A stretch of DNA of 64,000 bases. It comes from an uncultured Lachnoanaerobaculum sp. (lineage in GTDB: Bacteria; Bacillota; Clostridia; Lachnospirales; Lachnospiraceae). The translations under genes were made by a program, and so were the position numbers. The notes beneath the pieces were generated by a model. The model had not been told where the DNA came from, made no database searches, and was given only the letters and a program-made list of their open reading frames with translations. The stretch covers positions 1-64,000 of the forward strand of contig CAMQCZ010000002.1 in NCBI GenBank assembly GCA_946999385.1, written 5' to 3'. Shown piece by piece: positions 56,351 through 64,000 of the stretch. Numbering within the stretch: the first letter of the stretch is position 1; each line of letters begins with the position of its first letter.

Positions 56351-57197
56351 CTATATAATCCCTTGGACCTTCCAAACTTATTCTTGATAATTTTCCGGTT
56401 CTAAATTCATTAATTAAAATATTCGCCGCCTTATCAATATCATAAATATCTTGTTTTAATAAGCAGTTTCTTTTCTTTGCAATTTCCAATAATATTTCAT
56501 TTTCATCATTGGAAAATATATCAAATCTATCTTGCAAAATATCACTTCTATTTTCTTTTAAAAATATAATAAATTCAAGTGCAAGCTCTCTTATATTAAT
56601 AATCATATCATTAATAGAACCTATAAAAGCAATCATTGTACCTATATGCTCATCTTCAAATTTAGGCCAAAGTATTCCCGGTGTATCTAATAAGTCAATA
56701 TTTTTATTAATTCTTATCCATTGATTACCTTTAGTAACTCCGGGTTTATTTCCTGTTTTTGCACTTGCTTTTCCTACTATAGAATTTATTAATGTAGATT
56801 TACCTACATTAGGTATGCCACTCACCATAGCTCTAATAGGTCTATTTATAATACCTCTTTTCCTGTCCCTCTCTCTTTTTTTTGCACAGGATTTTTCTAT
56901 ATATGCAAATAATTTTTTTATATCCGTTTTTTGTCTGGAATCTATAGCAAGACATTCATAAGAAAGAGAATTAAAATAATTTATCCATTGATTTGTAGTA
57001 TTTTCATCAGCCAAATCTGCTTTGTTCAATATTATCAATCGTGATTTATTTTGACCTAAATTTATTATATCAGGGTTTCTTGTGGAAAATGGAGCCCTTG
57101 CATCGACAAGTTCTATAATTAAATCTATGATTTTAATATCTTCCGACATATTTCTAATAGCCTTAGTCATATGTCCGGGATACCATTGAATTTTCAT
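56337..57197 (-). CDS. rbgA: Ribosome biogenesis GTPase RbgA (YlqF)
   Basis: A circularly permuted GTPase needed for late assembly of the 50S subunit. The protein is 286 residues from the ATG at 57197, which has GGAGG upstream. The G motifs come in permuted order: LNKADL (G4) near 62, GIPNVGKSTLIN (G1) near 122, then DTPGILWP (G3) near 170. The opening IQWYPGHMTKAIRNM is diagnostic. It lies between rplS and rnhB, the same order as in Bacillus subtilis. Confidence 0.96.
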   Translation of the reverse strand: MKIQWYPGHMTKAIRNMSEDIKIIDLIIELVDARAPFSTRNPDIINLGQNKSRLIILNKADLADENTTNQWINYFNSLSYECLAIDSRQKTDIKKLFAYIEKSCAKKRERDRKRGIINRPIRAMVSGIPNVGKSTLINSIVGKASAKTGNKPGVTKGNQWIRINKNIDLLDTPGILWPKFEDEHIGTMIAFIGSINDMIINIRELALEFIIFLKENRSDILQDRFDIFSNDENEILLEIAKKRNCLLKQDIYDIDKAANILINEFRTGKLSRISLEGPRDYIDEKE

Positions 57198-57365
57198 TTT
57201 ACCTCCAGCTGCTTTTAAAAGCTTTAAAAACAATAAATTTTAAAGCTATTGTAACATATTTAGTGAAAATATAAAAGAATTAAAATAAAAGCATTGATAT
57301 AATTGAATTGTCAGGCTTTAATATGTAGGCTATTTACTTAAATATTTTAATAGCTTAGCTATAAT

Positions 57366-57394
57366 AAAAAGCCAAGATATAATCTTGACTTTTT
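57366..57394 (-). terminator. Terminator after rplS
   Basis: GTCAAGAT-TAT-ATCTTGGC stem followed by TTTTTATT on the minus strand. Confidence 0.75.
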
Positions 57395-57409
57395 AAATGC
57401 TTGTATATT

Positions 57410-57757
57410 TTATTTAATAGATTCTTTGACTTTAGCAGCCTTACCAACTCTTGTACGCAAGTAGTTAAGCTTTGCTCTTCTAACTTTACCTTTTCTAACC
57501 ACTTCTATTTTATCAACAAATGGAGAATGTACAGGCCAAGTTTTTTCTACACCTATACCATTTGAATTTTTTCTTACTGTAAATGTTTCTCTAGCACCAC
57601 CATTTTGTCTTTTTAAAACTGTACCTTCAAAAATCTGGATTCTCTCTCTTGTACCCTCTTTTATCTTATTATGTACTCTAACTGTATCACCAACATTAAA
57701 TTGTGGCATTTCTTCTTTAAGTGTTGCAGCTTCAATATTTCTTATTATTTCGTTCAT
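57410..57757 (-). CDS. rplS: Ribosomal protein L19
   Basis: 50S subunit protein at the interface with 30S. The 115 residues include FNVGDTVRVHNKIKEGTRERIQ, FEGTVLKRQNGGARETFTVRK, GVEKTWPVHSPFVDKIEV and KVRRAKLNYLR, all typical of L19. AGGAGG precedes the ATG. It has its own promoter and a structured leader. Confidence 0.98.
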   Translation of the reverse strand: MNEIIRNIEAATLKEEMPQFNVGDTVRVHNKIKEGTRERIQIFEGTVLKRQNGGARETFTVRKNSNGIGVEKTWPVHSPFVDKIEVVRKGKVRRAKLNYLRTRVGKAAKVKESIK

Positions 57758-57780
57758 TTAGAACCTCCTATATTTAATTT

Positions 57781-57813
57781 GATATTCTTAATCTCAAGGA
57801 ACAGAGGAATATC
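57781..57813 (-). promoter_or_regulatory. Hairpin in the rplS leader
   Basis: GATATTC pairs with GAATATC around an inner CTC/GAG on the minus strand, between promoter and start codon. The location suits an L19-binding autoregulatory leader; I cannot match it to the known L19 leader motif by eye. Confidence 0.4.
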
Positions 57814-57832
57814 TCTTTTTCATAACTGTGAT

Positions 57833-57860
57833 ATTATATCATATTTTTCAAAAAATGCCA
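57833..57860 (-). promoter_or_regulatory. Promoter of rplS
   Basis: TATAAT with a TGGCAT -35 at 16 bases on the minus strand, about 75 bases before the start codon. Confidence 0.6.
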
Positions 57861-57899
57861 TACTTTTAAATTAAATTAATAAAAAATTAAGTGTATTCA

Positions 57900-58367
57900 C
57901 TATTTTATTCTATCTACATCTTCCATATTACTTTCAGAAATAATATAATGCGGTCTTTTTTTTACTTCAGTATATATTCTTGCTATATATTGTCCAAGCA
58001 TTCCTAAGCTGAATAGCTGTATACCGGCAATTAAAAGCATAAGACAAACAATAGATGCCCAACCTATTACAGAATCTCCAAAACAAAGTCGCCTAATAAC
58101 TAAGAAAAATAACATAAAAAATGAAATAAATGTCATCAAAAATCCAAACCATGAGGCTATATTAAGAGGTACTTCAGAAAAATTGATAATTCCACCAATT
58201 GCATATTTAAATAATTTCCAAAAATTCCATTTAGTATTTCCGGCAATCCTTTCTATATTTTCGTATGACAACCAATATGTTTTAAAGCCTATCCAACCGA
58301 ATATTCCCTTTGAAAACCTGTTTTGCTCTTGCATACTAACTATTGTCTTTACCATTTCAGCTTTCAT
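57900..58367 (-). pseudogene. C-terminal fragment of a GtrB/CsbB-type glycosyltransferase
   Basis: About 155 residues matching the back half of a membrane GT2 enzyme that loads a sugar on undecaprenyl phosphate: MVKTIVSMQEQNRFSKGIFGWIGFKTYWL follows the catalytic domain in intact proteins, and two membrane helices (SWFGFLMTFISFFMLFFLV and GWASIVCLMLLIAGIQLFSLGMLGQYIARI) end the chain. The whole catalytic domain (about 170 residues) is missing. The 5' part was replaced by the yfhO remnant through a deletion near 58370. No promoter or start context suggests use; almost certainly dead. Confidence 0.85.
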
Positions 58368-59953
58368 CAATTAAATTGAATATATTTCTACCTCTTGTTG
58401 TTGTTTGCTTAATTCTATAAAATCCTTTATCAATACCCTTTATAGAATTAATTAAAGCTTCTTGGTATAAAGCATAAGTTTTATAATTTTCAGTATCATA
58501 AGCTGTATACCTATTTATTAATAGCTCGGCATTAATCATTAAATCTGATATATATATTAATATAAATAAAAATAATAAGATATTACTCTTAAATTTCTGT
58601 TTTACCCCCCCCACATAGGATAAATCAGTTCTAGTTAATTTATAAATATTATTGTACTTTATATAAAAAAATATTGTACTTACTAATATGATAAATAATG
58701 CATTTAAATATACAATCTCTCTAGAGCTTATTGATTTTAAATAAAATAAACTTATAGATAAAAAAGAATAGTATATTGAAATAGAAAAACTCTCTTTGCT
58801 TCTAAGTAATTATTAATATTTTCAAAAGAATATAAGCTTAAAAATAATATTAAAAATATTGCAATATATCCATGTCTATATGGAAAACTATATTCAGATT
58901 TTAATAATTCAAATATAGCAAAAAATAGTTCCCAATAAAAACTTGATAAGATAATTACAGATAGGCCAGCTAATAAAATACACTTTTTCAAGCTAACAGT
59001 TAAATTAAAAAATATAGAAATAGCCAATATAATAGTTAAGCTTCCACAAAATGTAGCTAAACATCCAATATCACTTACTTCTCCATATAAATATCTTTGT
59101 GGAAATGTTAATATATCTCCTAATAATGAAAAGTCAAGTAATAAATTGAAATTCAATGATGAACGTGGTGTTTGCCTAAATGCTTGAATGGTTGGTAAAA
59201 ATAAAATTGAGCTTGCTAATATCCCTAATATAATTGATATAAAATAATGTAAACTAATTTTATATATTTCTTTGATATTTATTTTTTCATCTATAACCCT
59301 AAGTAAAAGCTCAAAAATAAACCATATAAAAGCAAAAATACAATTTAGAGCCGCAATATACCAATTGAAAATTATATTAAAAACAATTAATATAGCTAAA
59401 TTCCAATTTCTTTTACCATTAACAAGATAATAAATTTGTAATATGATAAAAGGTAGCATATACATATCGTCAAGCCACATAATATTTCAAGCTTGAGCAA
59501 TATTATATTGTGATATACCAAAGCTTATTGATATTAAAATATAAAAATACATATTATTTTTATTAATTTTATTAAATCTATTTATTGCAAAATAAGAAAA
59601 TGATATTGATATCAAACTTATTTTTAAAATAACTAACATATCAAAAAAATTATGGACATCTACTTTGTTAAAAAATAAAATCAAAAAATTTAAAGGAGAA
59701 GATAAATAATAATTAGTACTCCAATATTAGAATCACCCAAACTCTTACTAAATGTATAATTCTTACCTTCAGGTACATCTTTAAAATATGAAAAGAATTC
59801 AATATATTGTAAGTTAGCATCATATACTACCAAAGATTTATTTCCATAAGGAGCCAAGCCTTTCATGAAAAAAAGTATATTAAGTAATATAAAAGTAAGT
59901 AAGCCTTATACTAATATTACTTTTATTTTATAATTTAACATTTTATTTTTCAT
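58357..59953 (-). pseudogene. YfhO-family membrane glycosyltransferase, decayed
   Basis: Multi-membrane protein that, with CsbB/GtrB and GtrA, adds sugars to cell-wall polymers. Reading from ATG 59953, the frame shows TAA at 59908-59906, a frameshift near 59700 (YLSSPLNFLILFFNKV lies in another frame), TGA at 59489-59487 between YNIAQA and NIMWLDDMYMLPF, and a second frameshift near 58780. It then stops in the middle of the C-terminal half (RTDLSYVGG, RYTAYDTENYKTYALYQEAL) where the glycosyltransferase remnant begins. At least four independent lesions show long-standing loss of function. Confidence 0.85.
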
Positions 59954-60047
59954 AAAAATATATTCATTTCATTATATTTTAAACTATATATTTACCTATA
60001 AATGGTATTTTCTTTAATACTAAAGTAATTATATAAGCTTAGTAATT

Positions 60048-60515
60048 TTATTTACTTTCCCTATCATTAAATACAAATAATTTTGAAATTATATAATTTA
60101 ACAATATAACTATAATTTGAGCAAATAGCTTTACTATAAGGTCATTTATATGAAACAAATCAATAAATACAAATAAAATTATCTCTTCAACAACAAGCGT
60201 AAATAAACGTCCAAAAGTAAATGAAAACATTTGTTTAAAAAAGTCTTTGAAATCCTTAGTAAAAGATTTAAAAACCCAGATTTTATTTGTAAAAAATTGA
60301 AACAAAACACATACAATCCAACTAAGAGCATTAGCTATAAGAATATCAATAAAAAATATTCTATTTAATGAATAATAAATAAAAATATTCAAGAAAAAAG
60401 TAAGCCCTCCAAAAAATAAATAAAGTAAGATTTCTTTGTATTTTTGATAAAAAGGAGTAAAAATATTTAATATAGGTAAGTCCATTATTTTATCAAATAT
60501 ATCTTTTTTTTCCAT
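60048..60515 (-). CDS. GtrA-family membrane protein
   Basis: A 155-residue protein with four membrane helices, the GtrA/flippase-like family thought to move polyprenyl-phosphate sugars across the membrane. Landmarks are YLFFGGLTFFLNIFIYYSLNR, NALSWIVCVLFQFFTNKIWVF and LNYIISKLFVF at the end. It is intact although its likely partners (the GT2 and YfhO-like genes) are pseudogenes, so it may be serving another enzyme or be on the way to loss. Confidence 0.9.
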   Translation of the reverse strand: MEKKDIFDKIMDLPILNIFTPFYQKYKEILLYLFFGGLTFFLNIFIYYSLNRIFFIDILIANALSWIVCVLFQFFTNKIWVFKSFTKDFKDFFKQMFSFTFGRLFTLVVEEIILFVFIDLFHINDLIVKLFAQIIVILLNYIISKLFVFNDRESK

Positions 60516-60611
60516 ATTATAGTAATTCCTTATATATATTGTATATTTTTATACTTATAACTCTTCTGGTATTACAAAAGAATTGTTAATATTAGTTTTA
60601 AAACTGTTTTA

Positions 60612-61343
60612 TTAATTGTCCAAAAAAATTTGAAGCTCTTCAGGCGTCCCTAAAACATGCACCTTTTGAGGACTAATATCTGAAATATAAATTTCTCCAC
60701 CTTTTGAAATTAAATAATCATATAATGGTGCAACATATTTCTCACCATTTATTAAGGTATTATTTTTATTATAATACTCATTATATAAATCAATATATAA
60801 TTTACAAGTTTTAAAATAATAAGCTCCTAATGTGCAATAACTTGAAATTCTTTTCTTTTCTTTAATTTCAACCACTTTACCGGTATCATCTAACCTTACA
60901 AAACTCCAATGATCACCTTCACCTTTAAAACAAGGAATAAATCCATCACCCTTTAACTCATTACTATTCATTTCACCAGCTTCTACATAAGTATCTATAT
61001 TATAAATAAGTAAAGCATTATTTAAATCCCAATATTTTGCTGCAAATGTAGCTGTTGTTGCTTGACCATCTGTTAAATAGTCAAGTAAAATTACATTATA
61101 ATCTTTTAAATTCATTTTCTTACATTGATTATTAATAAAATTCTCCACATCAATTTTATCATCTTTCATTGCAATAAAAATATATTTATTTATTTCAGAA
61201 TAATAACCTTCAAGACTAATAATAGACCATTCAAATAAAGTCTTACCCTTTGCTTCTATCATATATTTTGGTATATTATATCCTATCTTACGAAATCTCG
61301 AACCAAGACCACCCATAGTAATTACTACATCTATTTTTTTCAT
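60612..61343 (-). CDS. Sugar/alcohol-phosphate nucleotidyltransferase
   Basis: A 243-residue Rossmann nucleotidyltransferase: KIDVVITMGGLGSRFRKIGYNIPKYMIEAKG at the start, IYNIDTYVEAG near 120 with the metal Asp. The start at 61343 has GAGG six bases upstream. Members near HAD and kinase genes in capsule loci activate sugars or polyols with CTP, UTP or GTP; the exact substrate is unknown. It lies 20 bases behind the HAD gene in the same operon. Confidence 0.85.
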   Translation of the reverse strand: MKKIDVVITMGGLGSRFRKIGYNIPKYMIEAKGKTLFEWSIISLEGYYSEINKYIFIAMKDDKIDVENFINNQCKKMNLKDYNVILLDYLTDGQATTATFAAKYWDLNNALLIYNIDTYVEAGEMNSNELKGDGFIPCFKGEGDHWSFVRLDDTGKVVEIKEKKRISSYCTLGAYYFKTCKLYIDLYNEYYNKNNTLINGEKYVAPLYDYLISKGGEIYISDISPQKVHVLGTPEELQIFLDN

Positions 61344-61363
61344 TTTATACCTCATTAATAATA

Positions 61364-61756
61364 TTATTTACATCTTGAAAAATTGCAAATCTTTTCCAAT
61401 TCACTTGGTGTATATTTTAAAAACTCATCTGGACGAATTGTACGATCATCCACATAAAATCCCTTTTCTCCCGGCCATACCTTACCATAAAAAATTTCAT
61501 CATATGGTATATTCCATTTTTCTAACCATTTTAATAATGCAGAGGCAGTATATTTATTTATTAAACCTAGATTACCATTATAAAATTTCATATTTCTAGA
61601 AGTATATAAAATAATTTTTGCACCATTTTCTTTATAATAATTTAGTTTTTTTATCATTTCAGGAAACGGAACTAAATCCTCATACCTTTCATCACTTCCC
61701 TTTATAGGACAAAGTGTGCCATCTATATCAAATACAAACGAATATCCTTTAAACAT
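61364..61756 (-). CDS. HAD-superfamily phosphatase of a surface polysaccharide cluster
   Basis: A 130-residue HAD enzyme: FVFDIDGTLCPIKGSDERYED (nucleophile Asp and acid Asp), ILYTSRNMKF (motif II Thr/Ser), FYGKVWPGEKGFYVDDRTIRPDEF (motif III Lys and motif IV Asp pair). Compact like the capsule-biosynthesis phosphatases next to nucleotidyltransferases. The ATG at 61756 is preferred over an upstream TTG. It overlaps the kinase-like gene by eight bases. Confidence 0.88.
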   Translation of the reverse strand: MFKGYSFVFDIDGTLCPIKGSDERYEDLVPFPEMIKKLNYYKENGAKIILYTSRNMKFYNGNLGLINKYTASALLKWLEKWNIPYDEIFYGKVWPGEKGFYVDDRTIRPDEFLKYTPSELEKICNFSRCK

Positions 61757-63206
61757 TTTCTTCAATCTCCTTTAGAATATTTTTAACATTAAGAATAAAA
61801 GCAAAGACTTTATGTGGATTATCTATATGCAATGGTAACATCGATAAAAAAAGAGAAGCTTCATAAATTCTAACAGACCAATAATCAAATTTATTTTCTA
61901 TTACTTTTCTTTTAAATATTTCAACAAATTTTGAATTGTCAAAAGGAATTTCAAGATCAAACTTAAAATTTGTATTTACTTTAATTTCAAATAATGCATT
62001 ATTGAAAAAATCATATCTTCCACAAATAGAATGACTTAATTTTGCTACATCATAATATGGATTTGTCCAAATTTCATCTTCAGTTATAGCTCCCTTTGGA
62101 TCTATAAATTTCAATGTTTTTGTAGACTTGTTATAAAGTGCATTAGCAAAACAAGGATCCCCATGACCTATTACTTTTATATGACTATATTTAGCTTTAT
62201 TTTCTATAATACTCTTTAAATTAATATATTTATCTACCAAACTATCAATATTATCTTCTCCGGATGCTTCAAATATTCTTCTAATTTTTTCATAATCTTT
62301 AAGTTTTTTTAAATCATTTATTCTAGATAATAATTTCTTTTCATACAAATCATATGATATTTTTTTATATTCTATGCCACTACATTCTTTATAATGTCTA
62401 CTTTTAAAGAAAAAGAAATATTTGTCCATTAATTCTTCAAACTCATCTATACTCATAGAACCATGCACCCATTTAATAGCAAGATCTGTCATATGTAAAC
62501 GTTCCATTGTATAACTAGCAAATTTCTCATCTTCTTGATAATTAAAAGGCATAACAAACCAATATTTCATATCTTCAGGAAGAAAATTATAAAAATTATA
62601 TTCTGCTTTAATCTTATTTTTATTTGTAGAAGTTTTAACCAGTGTATATTCATTTCCTGTAAGTGAATTAAAGTACCTAGAATCAAAATTTCCTGTAATA
62701 CATTGAATAAAATTACCTATTATACCAATATCTACCATTCCTTCTATCTCAAAAAAATTTTTAAAATTTTTTATTATATCTTTTGAATTTTGTCCTGATA
62801 CTACTTGTTTACAAAATGCAATATATAATCTCAAATTAGAAAACATAGCGGCTACAACTTTATTTCCTAACATTACTGCATATGTATCATCAATAAATTC
62901 TAGTTTTTTGAATGAAAGTGTAGCTAGCTCTAAATCACTAACCAAATAATTAGAAAAACAATGAATCACTTTATAATCATATGATGTATAAAATCCAAAT
63001 TCTTTAAGTAAGTCTGTGTATTCAAATATTTGACGTAATTTTTTCCAAATCATATTAGGAAAAAGTTTTTCTAAACTATCTTTATAATAATCCTCTAAAT
63101 ACCTTTTTTTTACAACCACATCAGCAAAGCCATTATTTCCCCCTATAATATCAGAGATAGCTTCACTCTTTCTACCTGTATCATCATATACAACTATTAC
63201 TTTCAT
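61749..63206 (-). CDS. Aminoglycoside-phosphotransferase-like kinase
   Basis: A 485-residue protein. The C-terminal 200 residues hold a protein-kinase-like catalytic loop HIKVIGHGDPCFANALYNKS (HGDxxxxN) followed by FIDPKGA (DxxG), as in APH and choline kinases. The N-terminal 280 residues are a separate region, with an opening VIVVYDDTGRKSEAIS. With the adjacent phosphatase and nucleotidyltransferase it would make a phosphorylated, then nucleotide-activated surface substituent. The substrate is not readable; antibiotic resistance is unlikely given the context. Confidence 0.75.
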   Translation of the reverse strand: MKVIVVYDDTGRKSEAISDIIGGNNGFADVVVKKRYLEDYYKDSLEKLFPNMIWKKLRQIFEYTDLLKEFGFYTSYDYKVIHCFSNYLVSDLELATLSFKKLEFIDDTYAVMLGNKVVAAMFSNLRLYIAFCKQVVSGQNSKDIIKNFKNFFEIEGMVDIGIIGNFIQCITGNFDSRYFNSLTGNEYTLVKTSTNKNKIKAEYNFYNFLPEDMKYWFVMPFNYQEDEKFASYTMERLHMTDLAIKWVHGSMSIDEFEELMDKYFFFFKSRHYKECSGIEYKKISYDLYEKKLLSRINDLKKLKDYEKIRRIFEASGEDNIDSLVDKYINLKSIIENKAKYSHIKVIGHGDPCFANALYNKSTKTLKFIDPKGAITEDEIWTNPYYDVAKLSHSICGRYDFFNNALFEIKVNTNFKFDLEIPFDNSKFVEIFKRKVIENKFDYWSVRIYEASLFLSMLPLHIDNPHKVFAFILNVKNILKEIEENV

Positions 63207-64000
63207 TTATGACCCTTTCTAAGAAATATACCTAAAATATTAACAAAAATATAAATGACTAGCATTGCTATAGCACTAATAATCACAAAAAGATTTAATT
63301 CTATACATCTTCCATATCCTATAGCAACAAATAAATATTTTGAAATAATATTACTAAGATTTTCATTTTTAAAAATACCTACTTGCATTGTAAGACTTAA
63401 TATTTCTACTCCCCATGCTACAAGTGATAAAAAATATAATATAAGTCCACGTCCTCTTGTAATTTCCTTAAGCTCACTATAAAGATAATTACAAGCTTCT
63501 AAAAGCTTTAAAGCAATTATTCTTCGCTCTGTAGCCCTTTCAAATAGAAAGTATCTTTTCCAAAATTTATACATTCCAGGAAATACAAAATAAATTAAAA
63601 TTGTAAACACAATAAATAATGTAAATAAATAAACTAAAAGTGTTATCTTACCACCAGTGAAAATCCAAACAAAAATTATCATTGTAACCAATGCCATTGT
63701 ATCCATAAATCTATCGAGTAATAGAATTATTATACCTTTAAAAATATTATCAAGTTTTTTCCCATAAGAATACATCCTAAAAAAATCTCCTGTTTTATAT
63801 GGAAAGAACAAACTTACAGGTGTTACTTTACAATATACTTTGATATATTCTAAAAATCCTAAATTTGAACCATAAAGAGCTAAATATAACCTTAAAGCTT
63901 TAATGATATGAACTATAATAACAGTCGAGATAATAGCTAATATATTAAAAATATTTATGCACGAAAAAATATATTTTATTCTATTATATTCTTTTAAAAA
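63203..64000 (-). CDS. Flippase-like membrane protein (LPG synthase TM family), partial
   Basis: Multi-membrane protein cut by the window end; 265 residues are visible and the frame is open to 64000. FKVTP-like YCKVTPVSLFFPYKTGDFFRMY is the typical loop of the lysylphosphatidylglycerol-synthase/AglD membrane domain, followed by LLLDRFMDTMALV. Several further helices end near FLRKGHK. In polysaccharide clusters such proteins are thought to flip or shelter lipid-linked intermediates. It overlaps the kinase-like gene by four bases and so starts the operon or continues it from outside. Confidence 0.82.
   Translation of the reverse strand, partial: FLKEYNRIKYIFSCINIFNILAIISTVIIVHIIKALRLYLALYGSNLGFLEYIKVYCKVTPVSLFFPYKTGDFFRMYSYGKKLDNIFKGIIILLLDRFMDTMALVTMIIFVWIFTGGKITLLVYLFTLFIVFTILIYFVFPGMYKFWKRYFLFERATERRIIALKLLEACNYLYSELKEITRGRGLILYFLSLVAWGVEILSLTMQVGIFKNENLSNIISKYLFVAIGYGRCIELNLFVIISAIAMLVIYIFVNILGIFLRKGHK

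Noticed and set aside
59487..59489. In-frame TGA in the yfhO-like gene as a second selenocysteine codon
   Set aside because: The gene has other stops and frameshifts, no hairpin follows the TGA, and a hydrophobic or aromatic residue is expected here.
61749..63206. Aminoglycoside resistance gene
   Set aside because: It has only the kinase loop in common with APH enzymes, is much longer, and lies in a surface-polysaccharide operon.

Overview
The window is AT-rich (roughly 70%) DNA from a low-GC anaerobic member of the Firmicutes, probably class Clostridia. Supporting features are AGGAGG-type ribosome binding sites, a selenocysteine operon, the BaiN-family/cmk/ispH/rpsA gene string and a Streptococcus-like type II-A CRISPR-Cas9 locus. 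Nearly all genes are on the minus strand. I do not assign a genus.

Core region, 1-28.9 kb. From low to high coordinate: a secreted subtilisin-like protease; a selenocysteine operon (selD-selA-selB plus a LysR regulator) in which selD carries an in-frame UGA that truncates it in a naive ORF call; a cysteine desulfidase (cyuA); a ROK sugar kinase next to a fused sugar nucleotidyltransferase/HAD phosphatase; a MATE transporter; uvrA; pheS without pheT; a heterodimeric ABC exporter; a secreted DUF5722 glycosidase-like protein; an isolated cbiG; then rpsA, ispH, cmk, a BaiN-type flavoprotein, aspartate kinase and tRNA-Leu.

Mobile island, about 29.7-43.6 kb, between 11-bp direct repeats, one of which is the 3' end of guaA. 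It looks like an integrative mobilizable element. It carries mobC and a MobP relaxase with a candidate oriT, an excisionase-like gene, an XRE regulator, and decayed integrase and primase genes. Its cargo has a visibly higher GC content: a controller protein, two cytosine-C5 methyltransferases and a restriction endonuclease followed directly by a Kiwa pair (kwaA-kwaB). A second cargo unit next to guaA is a two-gene operon of a YaaC-like protein and an unrecognised 361-residue protein; this is my best candidate for an undescribed, possibly defensive, system. The integrase has lost its catalytic C-terminus, so the island is probably fixed unless helped in trans.

CRISPR region, 45.5-53 kb. There are 17 repeats (16 spacers) followed by csn2, cas2, cas1 and cas9 on the minus strand, with tracrRNA divergent from cas9. 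Cas9 keeps the RKR motif that reads NGG in SpCas9. The anti-repeat and the degenerate trailer-end repeat share an identical 29-nt stretch.

Right region, 53-64 kb. Enolase, a PgeF/YfiH-type protein, yraN, rnhB, rbgA and rplS are followed by a surface-polysaccharide cluster. In it a CsbB/GtrB-like glycosyltransferase and a YfhO-like protein are decayed and joined by a deletion, whereas gtrA, a nucleotidyltransferase, a HAD phosphatase, an aminoglycoside-phosphotransferase-like kinase and a flippase-like membrane protein (cut by the window end) are intact.
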